Shown here: positions 1 through 8,557 of the stretch, piece by piece | How the letters are laid out: each line of letters begins with the position of its first letter | Numbering within the stretch: position 1 is the first letter of the stretch | Origin: Sporanaerobium hydrogeniformans | GTDB taxonomy: Bacteria; Bacillota; Clostridia; Lachnospirales; Cellulosilyticaceae | Length of the DNA stretch: 64,000 nucleotides | Reading direction: 5' to 3' | Assembly: GCF_002735925.1 (NCBI RefSeq) | Contig: NZ_PEDL01000002.1 | Span: 248,001-312,000, forward strand | Notes under the pieces: generated by a model | Database searches by the model: none | What the model was told of the DNA's origin: nothing | The model's input: only the letters and a program-made list of their open reading frames with translations | Translations under genes and position numbers: made by a program

Positions 1-446
1 CTGCTCTTATAAATGAAGGAATTACTGCTTATTGCTATCAGCAAGGAGAAATTTCTGAAGAACAGAAGGGGCAACTATTAAAGTGGTTAGGAGCTTTTGG
101 AGTAGCAGTGGAAGTGGAAGAGAAACTAATGTCAGCAGTAGTTGCGACAACAGGAAGTTCACCAGCATATGGTTATTTGTTTATTGAGGCTATGGCAGAT
201 GCAGCAGTAAGCTTAGGTATTCCACGCGCTATGGCTTACAATTTATCAGCAATGGCCATTAAAGGAGCATGTGAAATGGTGCTTCAAACGGGCAAACATC
301 CAGGGGAATTAAAAGATGCGGTAACCTCTCCGGGTGGAACAACCATACGAGCTGTTACGAAGCTCGAAGAATGTGGTTTTAGAAATAGTGTAATACAAGC
401 CATGTTTGCGTGTTATGATAAGGCAGAAGAAATGAAGAAGCAATAG
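1..446 (+). CDS. proC: Pyrroline-5-carboxylate reductase, C-terminal part (5' end outside window)
   Basis: ProC reduces 1-pyrroline-5-carboxylate to L-proline with NAD(P)H, the last step of proline synthesis, in the cytosol. The frame is open from base 3 to the stop at 446, so the gene enters from the left without its N-terminal Rossmann domain. What remains is the all-helical dimerisation domain: ALINEGITAYC, a SGSSPAY-like loop (here TGSSPAYGYLFIEA), GACEMVLQTGKHPGELKD and the family signature VTSPGGTTIRAVTKLEECGF. Those motifs line the active site and the dimer interface in known ProC proteins. The internal ATG at 121-129 is not a start. The gene is not obviously part of the flagellar operon that follows. 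Confidence 0.93.
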   Translation, partial: ALINEGITAYCYQQGEISEEQKGQLLKWLGAFGVAVEVEEKLMSAVVATTGSSPAYGYLFIEAMADAAVSLGIPRAMAYNLSAMAIKGACEMVLQTGKHPGELKDAVTSPGGTTIRAVTKLEECGFRNSVIQAMFACYDKAEEMKKQ

Positions 447-486
447 CAAAAAGTACATTTTACCCTATAAGTTCTAAAAAAGGAAA

Positions 487-507
487 TTACATCATAGTTT
501 GATGTAA
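487..507. repeat. Short perfect inverted repeat between proC and the SpoIIM-like gene
   Basis: TTACATCA (487-494) and TGATGTAA (500-507) form an 8-bp perfect stem with a 5-base loop. No U-run follows, so it is a weak candidate for a terminator. It could be an operator or an mRNA 3' end stabiliser for proC. Confidence 0.4.
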
Positions 508-535
508 GACAAGCTAATTTTAAGGAGAGGGTAAG

Positions 536-1117
536 ATGCGTATGAATACAAGAATTAAGTGGAGAATGCAGTATATTAAGCTAGAGTTAGTAGAAGTCAT
601 TTTTGTATTAAGTGTTGTATTAGGGAGCTGTTATGCTTTGATGATGCAGCAGGAAAGGGCTACTTTATTTGTATTGCTAAATGACTTCTTTAGAGGAAAT
701 ACACAAGGCAAATTAGAGAATATACAAATAGTTAAAATAGTGTATCATTACTGTATACAGCTGTTTATGATTTGGCTAATGGGGCTTTTTACGTTAACGC
801 TGCCATTAGCTTTATTTTTGTTAGGTAGTATGATATTTTCTTATGCTTATACTATTACAGTTCTTTTATTAGGATATGGAGGAATGGGTTTAGCATTAAG
901 CATAATTCATTTTGGTATACAGGGTACATTGCTTGTTGGTATAGGGATAATAATTGGAAAGGAAGCTATAAAAAATAGGCTTCAATTTGATAAAATGTTA
1001 GTGCAAAATTATTATTGGCTACTTCTACCTGTTTTTTTAGGAAGTTGTCTTATTGCGGGAATAGAAATGGTTAAAATTTGTAAATTTAGCTATATTATAG
1101 AATTATTAAATAAATAA
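536..1117 (+). CDS. Probable stage II sporulation protein M-like membrane protein
   Basis: A 193-residue, strongly hydrophobic protein. About five membrane segments can be seen, near residues 18-36, 72-95, 96-118, 122-142 and 158-178, with a basic cytosolic N-terminus. Size, spacing of the segments and the pattern of a glycine-rich central pair fit SpoIIM, which works with SpoIID and SpoIIP in septal peptidoglycan remodelling during engulfment in spore formers. The ATG has an AAGGAGAGGG site just upstream (521-530). It stands alone between proC and the fla/che promoter. There is no catalytic motif to confirm the assignment, so it could also be another small SpoIIM/DUF95-like membrane protein. 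Confidence 0.5.
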   Translation: MRMNTRIKWRMQYIKLELVEVIFVLSVVLGSCYALMMQQERATLFVLLNDFFRGNTQGKLENIQIVKIVYHYCIQLFMIWLMGLFTLTLPLALFLLGSMIFSYAYTITVLLLGYGGMGLALSIIHFGIQGTLLVGIGIIIGKEAIKNRLQFDKMLVQNYYWLLLPVFLGSCLIAGIEMVKICKFSYIIELLNK

Positions 1118-1429
1118 AAGTCTTAATTTGTTTAAAAGCAGTCATAAAATCATCATATATACATATTAGAATTATAAAATAAAACAATATTTGTTAAAAT
1201 TCATAGTTAATTTTAAAATATTTAGACAAAATACACAATAAGATTCCTAAGGTTACAATAAAACCAAAAAGAAGAAGCTTTCAAGCAGTGAAGCTTTTTA
1301 TCAATATTTATTGATTTATATATAATATAAATATATAATTAATATACTGTTATAAATGTTACTTTAAGTGTACTAAATGTAGATTTTTAAACTTTAATGA
1401 GATAGATAGTGAATATAGGGGGGAAAAAG
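1118..1429. other. 312-base AT-rich intergenic region upstream of the fla/che operon
   Basis: No open frame of note. It holds a weak hairpin (AAGAAGCTT at 1272-1280 with AAGCTTTTT at 1291-1299, loop of 10) that may end upstream transcription, then the likely promoter at 1311-1339, and about 90 bases of leader before flgB. I saw no convincing SigD-type box. Confidence 0.5.
1311..1339 (+). promoter_or_regulatory. Candidate SigA promoter of the fla/che operon
   Basis: TTGATT (1311-1316), a 17-base spacer and TATAAT (1334-1339) lie about 90 bases upstream of flgB. The region is very AT-rich, so chance TATAAT boxes are common. The exact 17-base spacing and the position before a long co-directional operon support it. 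Confidence 0.45.
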
Positions 1430-1798
1430 GTGGAATTATTTTCAGACATTAACGTCATGAATAGGGCACTGGATGCTACGGTTTTGAAGCATACTGTGAT
1501 TAGTAATAATATTAGTAATGTAGATACTCCGGGATATAAGAGGCAAGATGTAGAATTTGAGAGATTACTTGCTCAAGAAATAAATAAAAAGGGTATAAAT
1601 AATTTGAATGAAACAGAGCTTAAACCACGTGTTTATGAGGATAAGAGTGGATATAGTTATCGTCTAGATGGTAGCAATGTGGATATTGATACAGAGATGG
1701 CAGAAGAAGCGAAGGTTGTAGCACGCTATAATGTTTTAACAGTTCGTGCGGCAGCACAACTCAATCGATTTAAAACAATCTTACAAACCTTGAAGTAA
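1430..1798 (+). CDS. flgB: Flagellar basal-body rod protein FlgB
   Basis: FlgB builds the proximal rod of the flagellum. The protein shows the rod/hook N-terminal signature NNISNVDTPGYKR and the C-terminal heptad-rich helix (ARYNVLTVRAAAQLNRFKTIL) that packs in the rod core. I chose the GTG at 1430 because AGGGGGG (1417-1423) sits 6 bases before it. An upstream in-frame GTG at 1409 has no good ribosome binding site. With this start the protein has 122 residues, normal for FlgB. It is the first gene of the fla/che operon and is followed by flgC after 15 bases. Confidence 0.93.
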   Translation: MELFSDINVMNRALDATVLKHTVISNNISNVDTPGYKRQDVEFERLLAQEINKKGINNLNETELKPRVYEDKSGYSYRLDGSNVDIDTEMAEEAKVVARYNVLTVRAAAQLNRFKTILQTLK

Positions 1799-1813
1799 TG
1801 AGGAGGAGTTAAA

Positions 1814-2254
1814 ATGAGTTTTTTTGGATCTATGGATACATCTACATCTGGCTTAACCGCTCAAAGATTAAGATTAGATATTATTTCACAGAATATTGCT
1901 AATGCTAATACAACAAGGACACCAGAGGGAGGACCTTACAGGAGGAAAACTGTTTTATTTGAGTCAATTACTAACCAATCTAATAATTTTGGTGATATAC
2001 TCAATCAAAAGATTAACTCTCAAAATAATGGAGTAAGGGTTTCGCAAATTGTAGAAGATAACAGTCCTTTTCCAGTTGTTTATGACCCCACACATCCAGA
2101 TGCAAATGCGCAAGGGTATGTGGAACAGCCTAATGTCAATATAGTAACAGAAATGGTGAATATGATTTCAGCCAGCCGCTCTTATGAAGCCAATGTAACA
2201 GCTTTTAATAATATGAAGAGTATGATAAATTCAGCATTAGCTATAGGTAAATAA
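1814..2254 (+). CDS. flgC: Flagellar basal-body rod protein FlgC
   Basis: FlgC is a second proximal rod subunit. It has the rod-protein motif in its N-terminal helix (SQNIANANTTRTPEGGPYRRK, residues about 29-49) and the C-terminal motif VNMVTEMVNMISASRSYEANV-like segment ending in NMKSMINSALAIGK. The length of 146 residues is usual. AGGAGGAG (1801-1808) precedes the ATG. It lies in the standard flgB-flgC-fliE order. Confidence 0.95.
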   Translation: MSFFGSMDTSTSGLTAQRLRLDIISQNIANANTTRTPEGGPYRRKTVLFESITNQSNNFGDILNQKINSQNNGVRVSQIVEDNSPFPVVYDPTHPDANAQGYVEQPNVNIVTEMVNMISASRSYEANVTAFNNMKSMINSALAIGK

Positions 2255-2271
2255 TATTAGGGGGATTAAAA

Positions 2272-2580
2272 ATGATTGAGGCGATTCAAGCACTTCAAAG
2301 TGCTTCTATAGGAACTGAGAAGGTAAATAAAGCAGCAACATTAACCAGTGATACAAGTTTTATGGATGCACTAGATGCAGCTAAAAAGTTAATTCAAGCT
2401 ACTAATGAAAGTGAACAAGAGGCTAAGGTGTTAACCTATGACTTTTTAACAGGTAAAAATGATAATATACATAGTTTACTCATTGCGCAAGAAAAATCCT
2501 CTATTATGCTAAATTTTACTTTACAAGTTAGGAATCAACTAATTGATGCATATAAGGAAATTATGAGATTGAATATCTAG
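2272..2580 (+). CDS. fliE: Flagellar hook-basal body complex protein FliE
   Basis: FliE joins the MS ring to the rod and is one of the first proteins exported. The 102-residue protein is helical and ends with the family pattern SIMLNFTLQVRNQLIDAYKEIMRLNI, which is nearly invariant in FliE. A GGGGG site precedes the ATG. It sits between flgC and fliF as in Bacillus subtilis. Confidence 0.93.
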   Translation: MIEAIQALQSASIGTEKVNKAATLTSDTSFMDALDAAKKLIQATNESEQEAKVLTYDFLTGKNDNIHSLLIAQEKSSIMLNFTLQVRNQLIDAYKEIMRLNI

Positions 2581-2614
2581 TTACCTACTTCAAATAGAGA
2601 GATGAGGTGGATAA

Positions 2615-4201
2615 ATGCAAGAAACATTGAAACAGATGTCGAGTCAGGTAACGGAAAAATGGAATAATTTGACTCAATCTCAGAAGATAAGGATATATAT
2701 TGGAATAGCAGCATGTATAGTTGCTATTGTAGCTGTAGCATTTATGCTACGCCCTAAAATGAGAGTATTATGCTCAGATGTAGATGCTAAATCAGCAGCA
2801 GATATTACCAATGTACTTACAGAGAGGAAAATTGAATATAAATTAAATCCAGAGGGAACTACCATAGAAGTTGATGAAAAAGACTACAGTGCAGCCCGTA
2901 TGGCATTAGCAGAAGAAGATGTGCCTAAAGTAGGCTATAGTTTTAGTGATGCTATGGCTAACTCTATGTCTACTACAGAAAATGATAAGAAGGTTAAATT
3001 AGATGAATATAATCGGGTTGACCTAGAAGAAAGTTTAGAGACAATTGAAAATATAAAATCAGCAAAGGTAAAGCTAGTTATTCCGCAAGAAAAAAATTCT
3101 TTTCTGCAATCTAAGCAACAAAGTAGTGCAAGTGTTATATTGAATCTGGCAAATCCATTAACTTCAAAACAAATAGAAGGGATTGCAAGATTAATTGCAA
3201 GTAGTGTGCAAAATTTAGATACTAAAAATATTACCATATTAGATACTCAAGGTAATAATTTGTACAGTGGGGCTGATGAACAGAGCTTTAGCCTAAGCAA
3301 GCAGCAAGAACATAAACAAGCTGCCGAATATGAGATAAAAAATAAAGTAAATGAACTATTAGGTGCTATGTATAGTGATGTACGGATTAGTGCAAACCTT
3401 ATTTTTGATTATGATCAATATGAAGAAGTCAGTGAAAGCTATACACCACAATTTGAGGATGATCCAAGAGGAATTATCCAAAGTGAAACAGTAAGTAGTG
3501 CCTCTTCAACTAATACACAAAATGGAGATGAGCCAGGCGTAGCGAATAATGGCGGTGATGCACCAACTTACCAAATGGGAGATGGTGGAACGGGTACAAC
3601 GAAAGAAAGTAACAAACAGGTAACTTATGTAACAGATAAAAAGGTAGCTACTTCGATTAAGAATGTAGGTGAACCTGATTTAAAAGCCTCTTCTTTAGCA
3701 GTCAATCTATTTAAAAATAAGATTTATAATGAAGAAGACTTAGAGAAAACTTTAGGGACCATGACTTGGAAAGAATTTAAAGAGCAAAATAGTCAGCAGG
3801 TTCCTTTAGCAGTAGATGAAAACTTGATAGCTTCTATTCAAAGTGCAACAGGGATTGAACAAGTGACGGTGCAATGTTATGAGAATCCTATTTTTATTGA
3901 TAAAGAAGAATATAGTATTGATTATAAAGACTACTTACCATTTATACTTATTTTACTTGTACTTCTCCTTGTTGTTGTAGTTGTTATGAAATTTAGAAAA
4001 CAAGAAGAAGTGGTAGAGATTGAACCCGAGCTAGAAGTAGAAGAAATGCTTAAGACAGCTAAAGAAGAAGTAGAGCTTGAGGAAATTGAGTTAAAAGAAG
4101 TACTAGAAACAAAACGACAAATTGATAAATTTGTAGATGAAAAACCAGAAGCGGTAGCAAACTTATTACGCAATTGGTTAACTGAGGAAGAGTGGGAGTG
4201 A
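2615..4201 (+). CDS. fliF: Flagellar MS-ring protein FliF
   Basis: FliF forms the MS ring in the cytoplasmic membrane, the base on which switch, export gate and rod assemble. Two membrane helices flank the large extracytoplasmic part: one near residues 25-45 (GIAACIVAIVAVAFML) and one near 441-463 (YLPFILILLVLLLVVVVVMKF-like). Between them are the ring-building motifs (RMALAEEDVPKVGYSF, residues about 88-104). The acidic cytosolic tail ends with AVANLLRNWLTEEEW, the FliG-binding segment. The 528-residue length is typical. The stop codon overlaps the fliG start by one base, which suggests coupled translation of these binding partners. Confidence 0.96.
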   Translation: MQETLKQMSSQVTEKWNNLTQSQKIRIYIGIAACIVAIVAVAFMLRPKMRVLCSDVDAKSAADITNVLTERKIEYKLNPEGTTIEVDEKDYSAARMALAEEDVPKVGYSFSDAMANSMSTTENDKKVKLDEYNRVDLEESLETIENIKSAKVKLVIPQEKNSFLQSKQQSSASVILNLANPLTSKQIEGIARLIASSVQNLDTKNITILDTQGNNLYSGADEQSFSLSKQQEHKQAAEYEIKNKVNELLGAMYSDVRISANLIFDYDQYEEVSESYTPQFEDDPRGIIQSETVSSASSTNTQNGDEPGVANNGGDAPTYQMGDGGTGTTKESNKQVTYVTDKKVATSIKNVGEPDLKASSLAVNLFKNKIYNEEDLEKTLGTMTWKEFKEQNSQQVPLAVDENLIASIQSATGIEQVTVQCYENPIFIDKEEYSIDYKDYLPFILILLVLLLVVVVVMKFRKQEEVVEIEPELEVEEMLKTAKEEVELEEIELKEVLETKRQIDKFVDEKPEAVANLLRNWLTEEEWE

Positions 4202-5214
4202 TGAGTTTGGCAAAAGGTGAATACAATAGCAAACAAAAGGCTGCAATGTTACTAATTGCTTTAGGTCCGGAAAAATCTGCAAAGATTTTTAAGTATTTAA
4301 AAGAAGAAGATATTGAACAGCTAACCTTGGAAATTGCTAGTATTCGAGCAATTTCTCCTAAGGCAAAGGAAGAGGTGCTTCGTGAATTTTATGAGATGTG
4401 TTTGGCACAAGAGTATATTGCAGAGGGTGGTATTGGCTATGCTAAACAATTGCTAGAACAAGCATTAGGAGCTGATAAGGCAGTTGAAGTGATTAATAAG
4501 TTAACTGTTTCTTTACAGGTAAGACCTTTTGAGTTTGCAAGAAAGACAGATGCTGCTCAGCTTGTAAACTTTATCCAAAATGAACATCCCCAAACAATCG
4601 CTTTAATTTTATCTTACTTAAAGCCATCACAAGCAGCTCAAATTATACGTTCATTACCATCAGAAATGCAGTCTGATACAGCTCGTAGGATAGCTTTGAT
4701 GGATCGTGCATCACCAGAAGTGATTAGCCAGATTGAAAAAGAATTTGAAAAAAGACTTTCAACACTTGTTTCAGAGGATTATACAACTATTGGTGGTATT
4801 GATTCCATCGTAGATATTATCAATCAAGTTGATCGTGGGACAGAGAAAAATATTATGGAAAACTTAGAGATTGAAGATCCGGAATTAGCTGAAGTTATTA
4901 AAAAACGTATGTTTGTGTTTGAGGATATTACCACTTTGGATAATAAATCTATACAACGTGTTCTTAGAGAAGTGGATAATCATCAGCTAGCTATTGCACT
5001 TAAAGGGACAGGTCAACAAGTTAAAGATGTCATCATGAGTAATATTTCTAAACGACTTGCAGCTATGATTGAGGAAGACTTAGAATACATGGGACCAAAG
5101 CGTGTTAAAGAAATTGAGGATGCGCAGCAGAAGATTGTTAATATTATACGTAAGCTAGAGGATGCGGGAGAAATTGTCATATCACGTGGAGCAGGAGATG
5201 AGGTCATTGTCTAG
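4201..5214 (+). CDS. fliG: Flagellar motor switch protein FliG
   Basis: FliG is the rotor protein that receives torque from MotA and sits between FliF and FliM. Domains in order: an N-terminal FliF-binding domain (KQKAAMLLIALGPEKSAKIF), a middle domain with the EHPQTIALILSYL motif (the EHPQ signature that contacts FliM), and a C-terminal charged torque helix region (DDI/FEDITTLDNKSIQRVLREVDN). I chose the ATG at 4201 overlapping the fliF stop by one base, giving 337 residues, the usual size. A GTG nine bases upstream is in frame but lies too near the ribosome binding site. Confidence 0.96.
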   Translation: MSLAKGEYNSKQKAAMLLIALGPEKSAKIFKYLKEEDIEQLTLEIASIRAISPKAKEEVLREFYEMCLAQEYIAEGGIGYAKQLLEQALGADKAVEVINKLTVSLQVRPFEFARKTDAAQLVNFIQNEHPQTIALILSYLKPSQAAQIIRSLPSEMQSDTARRIALMDRASPEVISQIEKEFEKRLSTLVSEDYTTIGGIDSIVDIINQVDRGTEKNIMENLEIEDPELAEVIKKRMFVFEDITTLDNKSIQRVLREVDNHQLAIALKGTGQQVKDVIMSNISKRLAAMIEEDLEYMGPKRVKEIEDAQQKIVNIIRKLEDAGEIVISRGAGDEVIV

Positions 5215-5971
5215 TATCATAAAAGGGGGACGTGTTCGTAACCAAACAGTTATTGCTTTAAAGGATAGAAGCGAAACAAACTATGTAGCTTCTTATATGG
5301 ATAATGATGAAAATCAAAACAATATGGGACAAGAAGAAAGAGAGCAAAGTTGGGAAAAACATATCCAAAATATGCTTCGAGAGGCACAAATAAATGCAGA
5401 GAAAATAATAGAAGAAGCGAATCGTCAAAAAGGCGTTATCATTAATGAGGCATTACAAGAAGCTGATCAAATCATTGAAAAGGCTATTCAAAGCAAAGAA
5501 GAAATTCTCAAAGAGGGCGAAGACTATAAGGAAAATAGGAAGATAGAAGCCAACCAGGAAGCAGAAGTCATTTTGCAAAAAGCTTATGAAGAAAAGGAAG
5601 CACTTATTGCAGCAACAGAAGGAGAACTTGTACAGACGCTTTGCAAACTTTTGGATTATCTCATAGGTGAAGAGGTTTATCATCATACGGCATGGCTTAC
5701 TTGTATTGTAAAACGTATGCTTAGCCATGAAAATTTTGAAGATCAGATACATATAAAAGTATCACCACAAGTTTTAGAACGTCTAACTGAGGAAGAAGAA
5801 AAGGCCCTCAAAGCACTTGGTAAACAAGTTGAAATAGAGGCAGATAATCATTTATCCAATACGATTTGTAAAGTAGTGACAGCACAGGGAAGTATTGAGT
5901 ATGATGTTATTCAAGGTTTAGAACGAGTGATTTCAGAACTTAAGCTTTTACAAAACCTTAATAAGGAGTAA
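5207..5971 (+). CDS. fliH: Flagellar assembly protein FliH
   Basis: FliH binds FliI and holds the export ATPase complex near the switch. The protein is rich in Glu, Lys and Gln with long predicted coiled coil (residues about 50-150, many alanine/glutamate heptads such as AQINAEKIIEEANRQKG) and a C-terminal domain of the V-ATPase subunit E type. The TTG at 5207 (LSSIIKGGRV) is preferred because AGGAG (5193-5197) is 9 bases upstream; the ATG at 5198 touches the same site directly. Either start overlaps the end of fliG. With TTG the protein has 254 residues. Confidence 0.85.
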   Translation: MSSIIKGGRVRNQTVIALKDRSETNYVASYMDNDENQNNMGQEEREQSWEKHIQNMLREAQINAEKIIEEANRQKGVIINEALQEADQIIEKAIQSKEEILKEGEDYKENRKIEANQEAEVILQKAYEEKEALIAATEGELVQTLCKLLDYLIGEEVYHHTAWLTCIVKRMLSHENFEDQIHIKVSPQVLERLTEEEEKALKALGKQVEIEADNHLSNTICKVVTAQGSIEYDVIQGLERVISELKLLQNLNKE

Positions 5972-5973
5972 TT

Positions 5974-7274
5974 ATGATTGATTTAAAACGCTATACACAG
6001 GTAACTAATAAACAATTATGGACTTATACAGGGATGGTTACACGCATTATTGGTATGGGAATTGAGTCTATTGGACCTATTAGTAATATAGGCGATGTCT
6101 GTGTGATTGAAACAAAAACTGGAAATAGAGAAGTGTTTGCAGAAGTTGTAGGTTTTAAAGATGAACATGTATTACTGATGCCGCTTGCAGATTTACAAGG
6201 TATAGGAGCAGGGTGTAAAGTGAAAAGTTACGGTGATAAACTTTCAGTGAAAGTAGGTTTCGAGCTTTTAGGTCATGTAGTAAACTGGCGTGCTGAACCT
6301 TTAACTGGTGAAGAGTTGCACTGTGAGATAAGTGTACCCATGGATAATGAAGCTCCAAATCCTTTAACACGAAATAGAATAAAGGAACAATTATACCTAG
6401 GAGTTAAAGCTATTGATGGCATGCTATCAGTAGGAAAAGGTCAACGTATTGGTATATTTGCTGGGAGTGGAGTAGGCAAAGTACTTTGATGGGAATGATT
6501 GCACGAAATGCGCTTTCTGATATTAATATTATCGCTTTGATAGGAGAGCGAGGGAGAGAGTTAAGAGAATTTATTGAAAAGGATTTAAAGGCAGAAGGAT
6601 TAGCACGTTCTATTGTAGTTGTAGCAACTTCTGATCAACCAGCTCTTATTCGTTTAAAAGCTGCAATGACTGCTACGGCTTTAGCGGAGTATTTTAGAGA
6701 TCAAGGGAAGGATGTTTTACTTTTAATGGACTCTTTAACACGTTTTTCTATGGCTCAGCGTGAGATTGGATTAGCTACAGGAGAACCACCCGTTTCACGT
6801 GGCTATACTCCTTCTGTATTTGCAGCTCTTCCAAAGCTATTGGAAAGGGCCGGTTACTCCGATAAAGGTAGTATAACAGGTATGTATACTGTTCTTGTAG
6901 ATGGTGATGACTTTAATGAACCGATTACAGATACTGCTAGAGGAATATTAGATGGGCATATTGTTTTATCGAGAAAGTTAGCTAATAAGGGACATTATCC
7001 TTCAATAGATGTATTAGCAAGTATATCCAGGGTAATGGGAGATATAACTTCTAATGAACATAAAGCTTATGCAAGAGAAATTAAGAAGCACTTAGCTATT
7101 TATAGAGAATCAGAAGATCTTATCAATGTAGGTGCTTATAATAAAGGAAGTAATATAGAAATCGATAAGGCTATTGAAAAAATAGGACCCATTAATCAGT
7201 TTCTTTGTCAAACAGTAGAGGAAAAAATACCTTTTGAAACGACACTGCATACAATGCGTCAAATAGTTAATTAG
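5974..7274 (+). pseudogene. fliI: Flagellar export ATPase FliI, frameshifted within Walker A
   Basis: FliI is the hexameric ATPase of flagellar type III export. The first frame (5974-6489) encodes the N-terminal beta-barrel and runs to GIFAGSGVGK, then reads VL and stops. The second frame (from about 6481 to 7274) resumes with TLMGMIARNALSDINIIALI, followed by Walker B (VLLLMDSLTRFSMAQREIG) and the GEPPVSRGYTPSVFAALP loop. One added A in the AAA at 6478-6480 restores GVGKSTLMGMIARN and a normal 433-residue protein. The rest of the gene is intact and well conserved, so the break is recent or an assembly error. As written, no active ATPase can be made, unless ribosomal frameshifting or RNA polymerase slippage rescues it. 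Confidence 0.93.
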
Positions 7275-7282
7275 GTGATACA

Positions 7283-7734
7283 ATGTTTAAATTTGAATTA
7301 GAATCTGTGCTTTCTCTTAAGGGGAATATAGAAGATACTAAAAAGAGAGAACTAGGTCTAGCTAATAGGGAGAAAGAAATTTTAGTAAGCCAAAAAGAAG
7401 CTCTGTTGAAAGAATACAATTTGGTTTGTCAGAATCTAAAAAAAGAAGCGGGAGAGAATGTTAATATTCAAGCATTAAAGGTTTCACGCATTTATGCAGA
7501 TTATATGCTAAAAAAAAATACAAGAAAAAAGAACTTCAAATTGAAAAAGCTATAGTAAAGATAGAAGAAAAAAGACAAGAACTTTACGAAGCAGTTAAAG
7601 AAAGAAAAATCCTTGAGAATCTTAAAGAACTTAAAAAAGAACAATTTAATGAAGAACAAAGAAAAGAAGAGCAGCTTATTGTTGATGGTATTGTAAGCTA
7701 TAAGTATAGCACAAGGGAAGGAAGTGAAGGATAA
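7283..7734 (+). pseudogene. fliJ: Flagellar export chaperone FliJ, frameshifted in a poly-A run
   Basis: FliJ is the coiled-coil stalk of the FliI ATPase ring and escorts export substrates. The first frame encodes MFKFELESVLSLKGNIEDTK and helical sequence to about residue 78 (YADYMLKK), then runs into an unrelated basic tail and stops at 7555. The frame +2 relative to it continues with ELQIEKAIVKIEEKRQELYE and ends at 7734. The shift falls in nine A at 7510-7518; ten A would give one 150-residue coiled coil, the normal FliJ size. This is the second apparent single-A loss in adjacent genes. Either it is a sequence error, a mutation, or slippage in the A-run supplies some full-length protein. 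Confidence 0.85.
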
Positions 7735-7735
7735 A

Positions 7736-8545
7736 ATGGCTAAGAAGCAAGAGAAAATAAAAGATGCAGAAAATAGGACTAACCCAGGTAAAAAGTTGGG
7801 TCCAGATAAGGTAGTACTTGCAGATGCTCCAGATGCTTTCCCCTTATCCAAGAAACGAAAAAAGCACAAGAGTCGGAATAGTAAAATTGTTTTTTTAATT
7901 CTTTTACTTGCATTGGTAGGAATAGGATATTCTTTTAGAAAACCTATTAATCAATTTATAGCTCCTAAAGTAGCAGATATCCCTTTTCTAAATAAGCTAT
8001 TTAAAGAGAAGATAGAGCAAAATCCTTATGTAGATCTAAATAAAGATACACTTATTCGGGAATTGGAGCAAAAAAAGTTAGAGATTGAAACGCTTAATCA
8101 ACAAGTAAGTTTAAAAGAACAAGAAATAACAAGCTTACAAGCTAAGATTAAAAATCTTCAAGAATATGAAGTTAAATATGATGATTTCCTAAAGCAAAAA
8201 GAAGAATGGGATGCCCAAATTGCTCAAACAGATAAAAATTTATTTATTAGTCAATTTGAAAAAATGTATCCTGATATAGCTCAAAAGCTTTATCAAGATA
8301 TTAAGATAGATATAATAACTACAAAAGAACAGAAAAATTTTAGTAGTATGGTAGCTAACATGGATGAAGAACAAGCTGCTAAAGCTTTAGAAGAGCTTAT
8401 AAAGACAGATCCAGAACTAGTTAAAGTAGTTGTTAAAGGTATGCAGTCAGAACGTAGATCACTAATACTTAGCAATATGAGTGCTCAAAATGCAGCGCTT
8501 GTCATTAAACTTGTATCACCAGAAGAAAATAAAGTAATACAATAA
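7736..8545 (+). CDS. MotE/YlxF-like flagellar membrane protein with MgtE-N-type domain
   Basis: A 269-residue protein with a basic N-terminus, one membrane helix at about residues 47-64 (IVFLILLLALVGIGYSF), a coiled coil (residues about 100-150, LEQKKLEIETLNQQVSLKEQ) and a C-terminal helical domain (ANMDEEQAAKALEEL, then VLKGMQSERRSLILSNMSAQNAA-like repeats) that resembles the MgtE N-terminal fold. Bacillus subtilis has YlxF at the same place between fliJ and fliK, and related MotE proteins help stator assembly. I chose the ATG at 7736, just after the fliJ stop, rather than the GTG at 7724. Role in motility is inferred from position and architecture. Confidence 0.75.
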   Translation: MAKKQEKIKDAENRTNPGKKLGPDKVVLADAPDAFPLSKKRKKHKSRNSKIVFLILLLALVGIGYSFRKPINQFIAPKVADIPFLNKLFKEKIEQNPYVDLNKDTLIRELEQKKLEIETLNQQVSLKEQEITSLQAKIKNLQEYEVKYDDFLKQKEEWDAQIAQTDKNLFISQFEKMYPDIAQKLYQDIKIDIITTKEQKNFSSMVANMDEEQAAKALEELIKTDPELVKVVVKGMQSERRSLILSNMSAQNAALVIKLVSPEENKVIQ

Positions 8546-8557
8546 GGGGGGAGAGGA

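Noticed and set aside
6478-6490. Programmed ribosomal frameshifting in fliI
   Set aside because: No slippery heptamer of the A-AAA-AAG type or stimulatory hairpin at the site; a simple lost A explains it better.
7501-7869. Minus-strand 122-residue Phe/Lys-rich frame
   Set aside because: Antisense shadow of the A-rich fliJ/motE region; low-complexity composition and no ribosome binding site.
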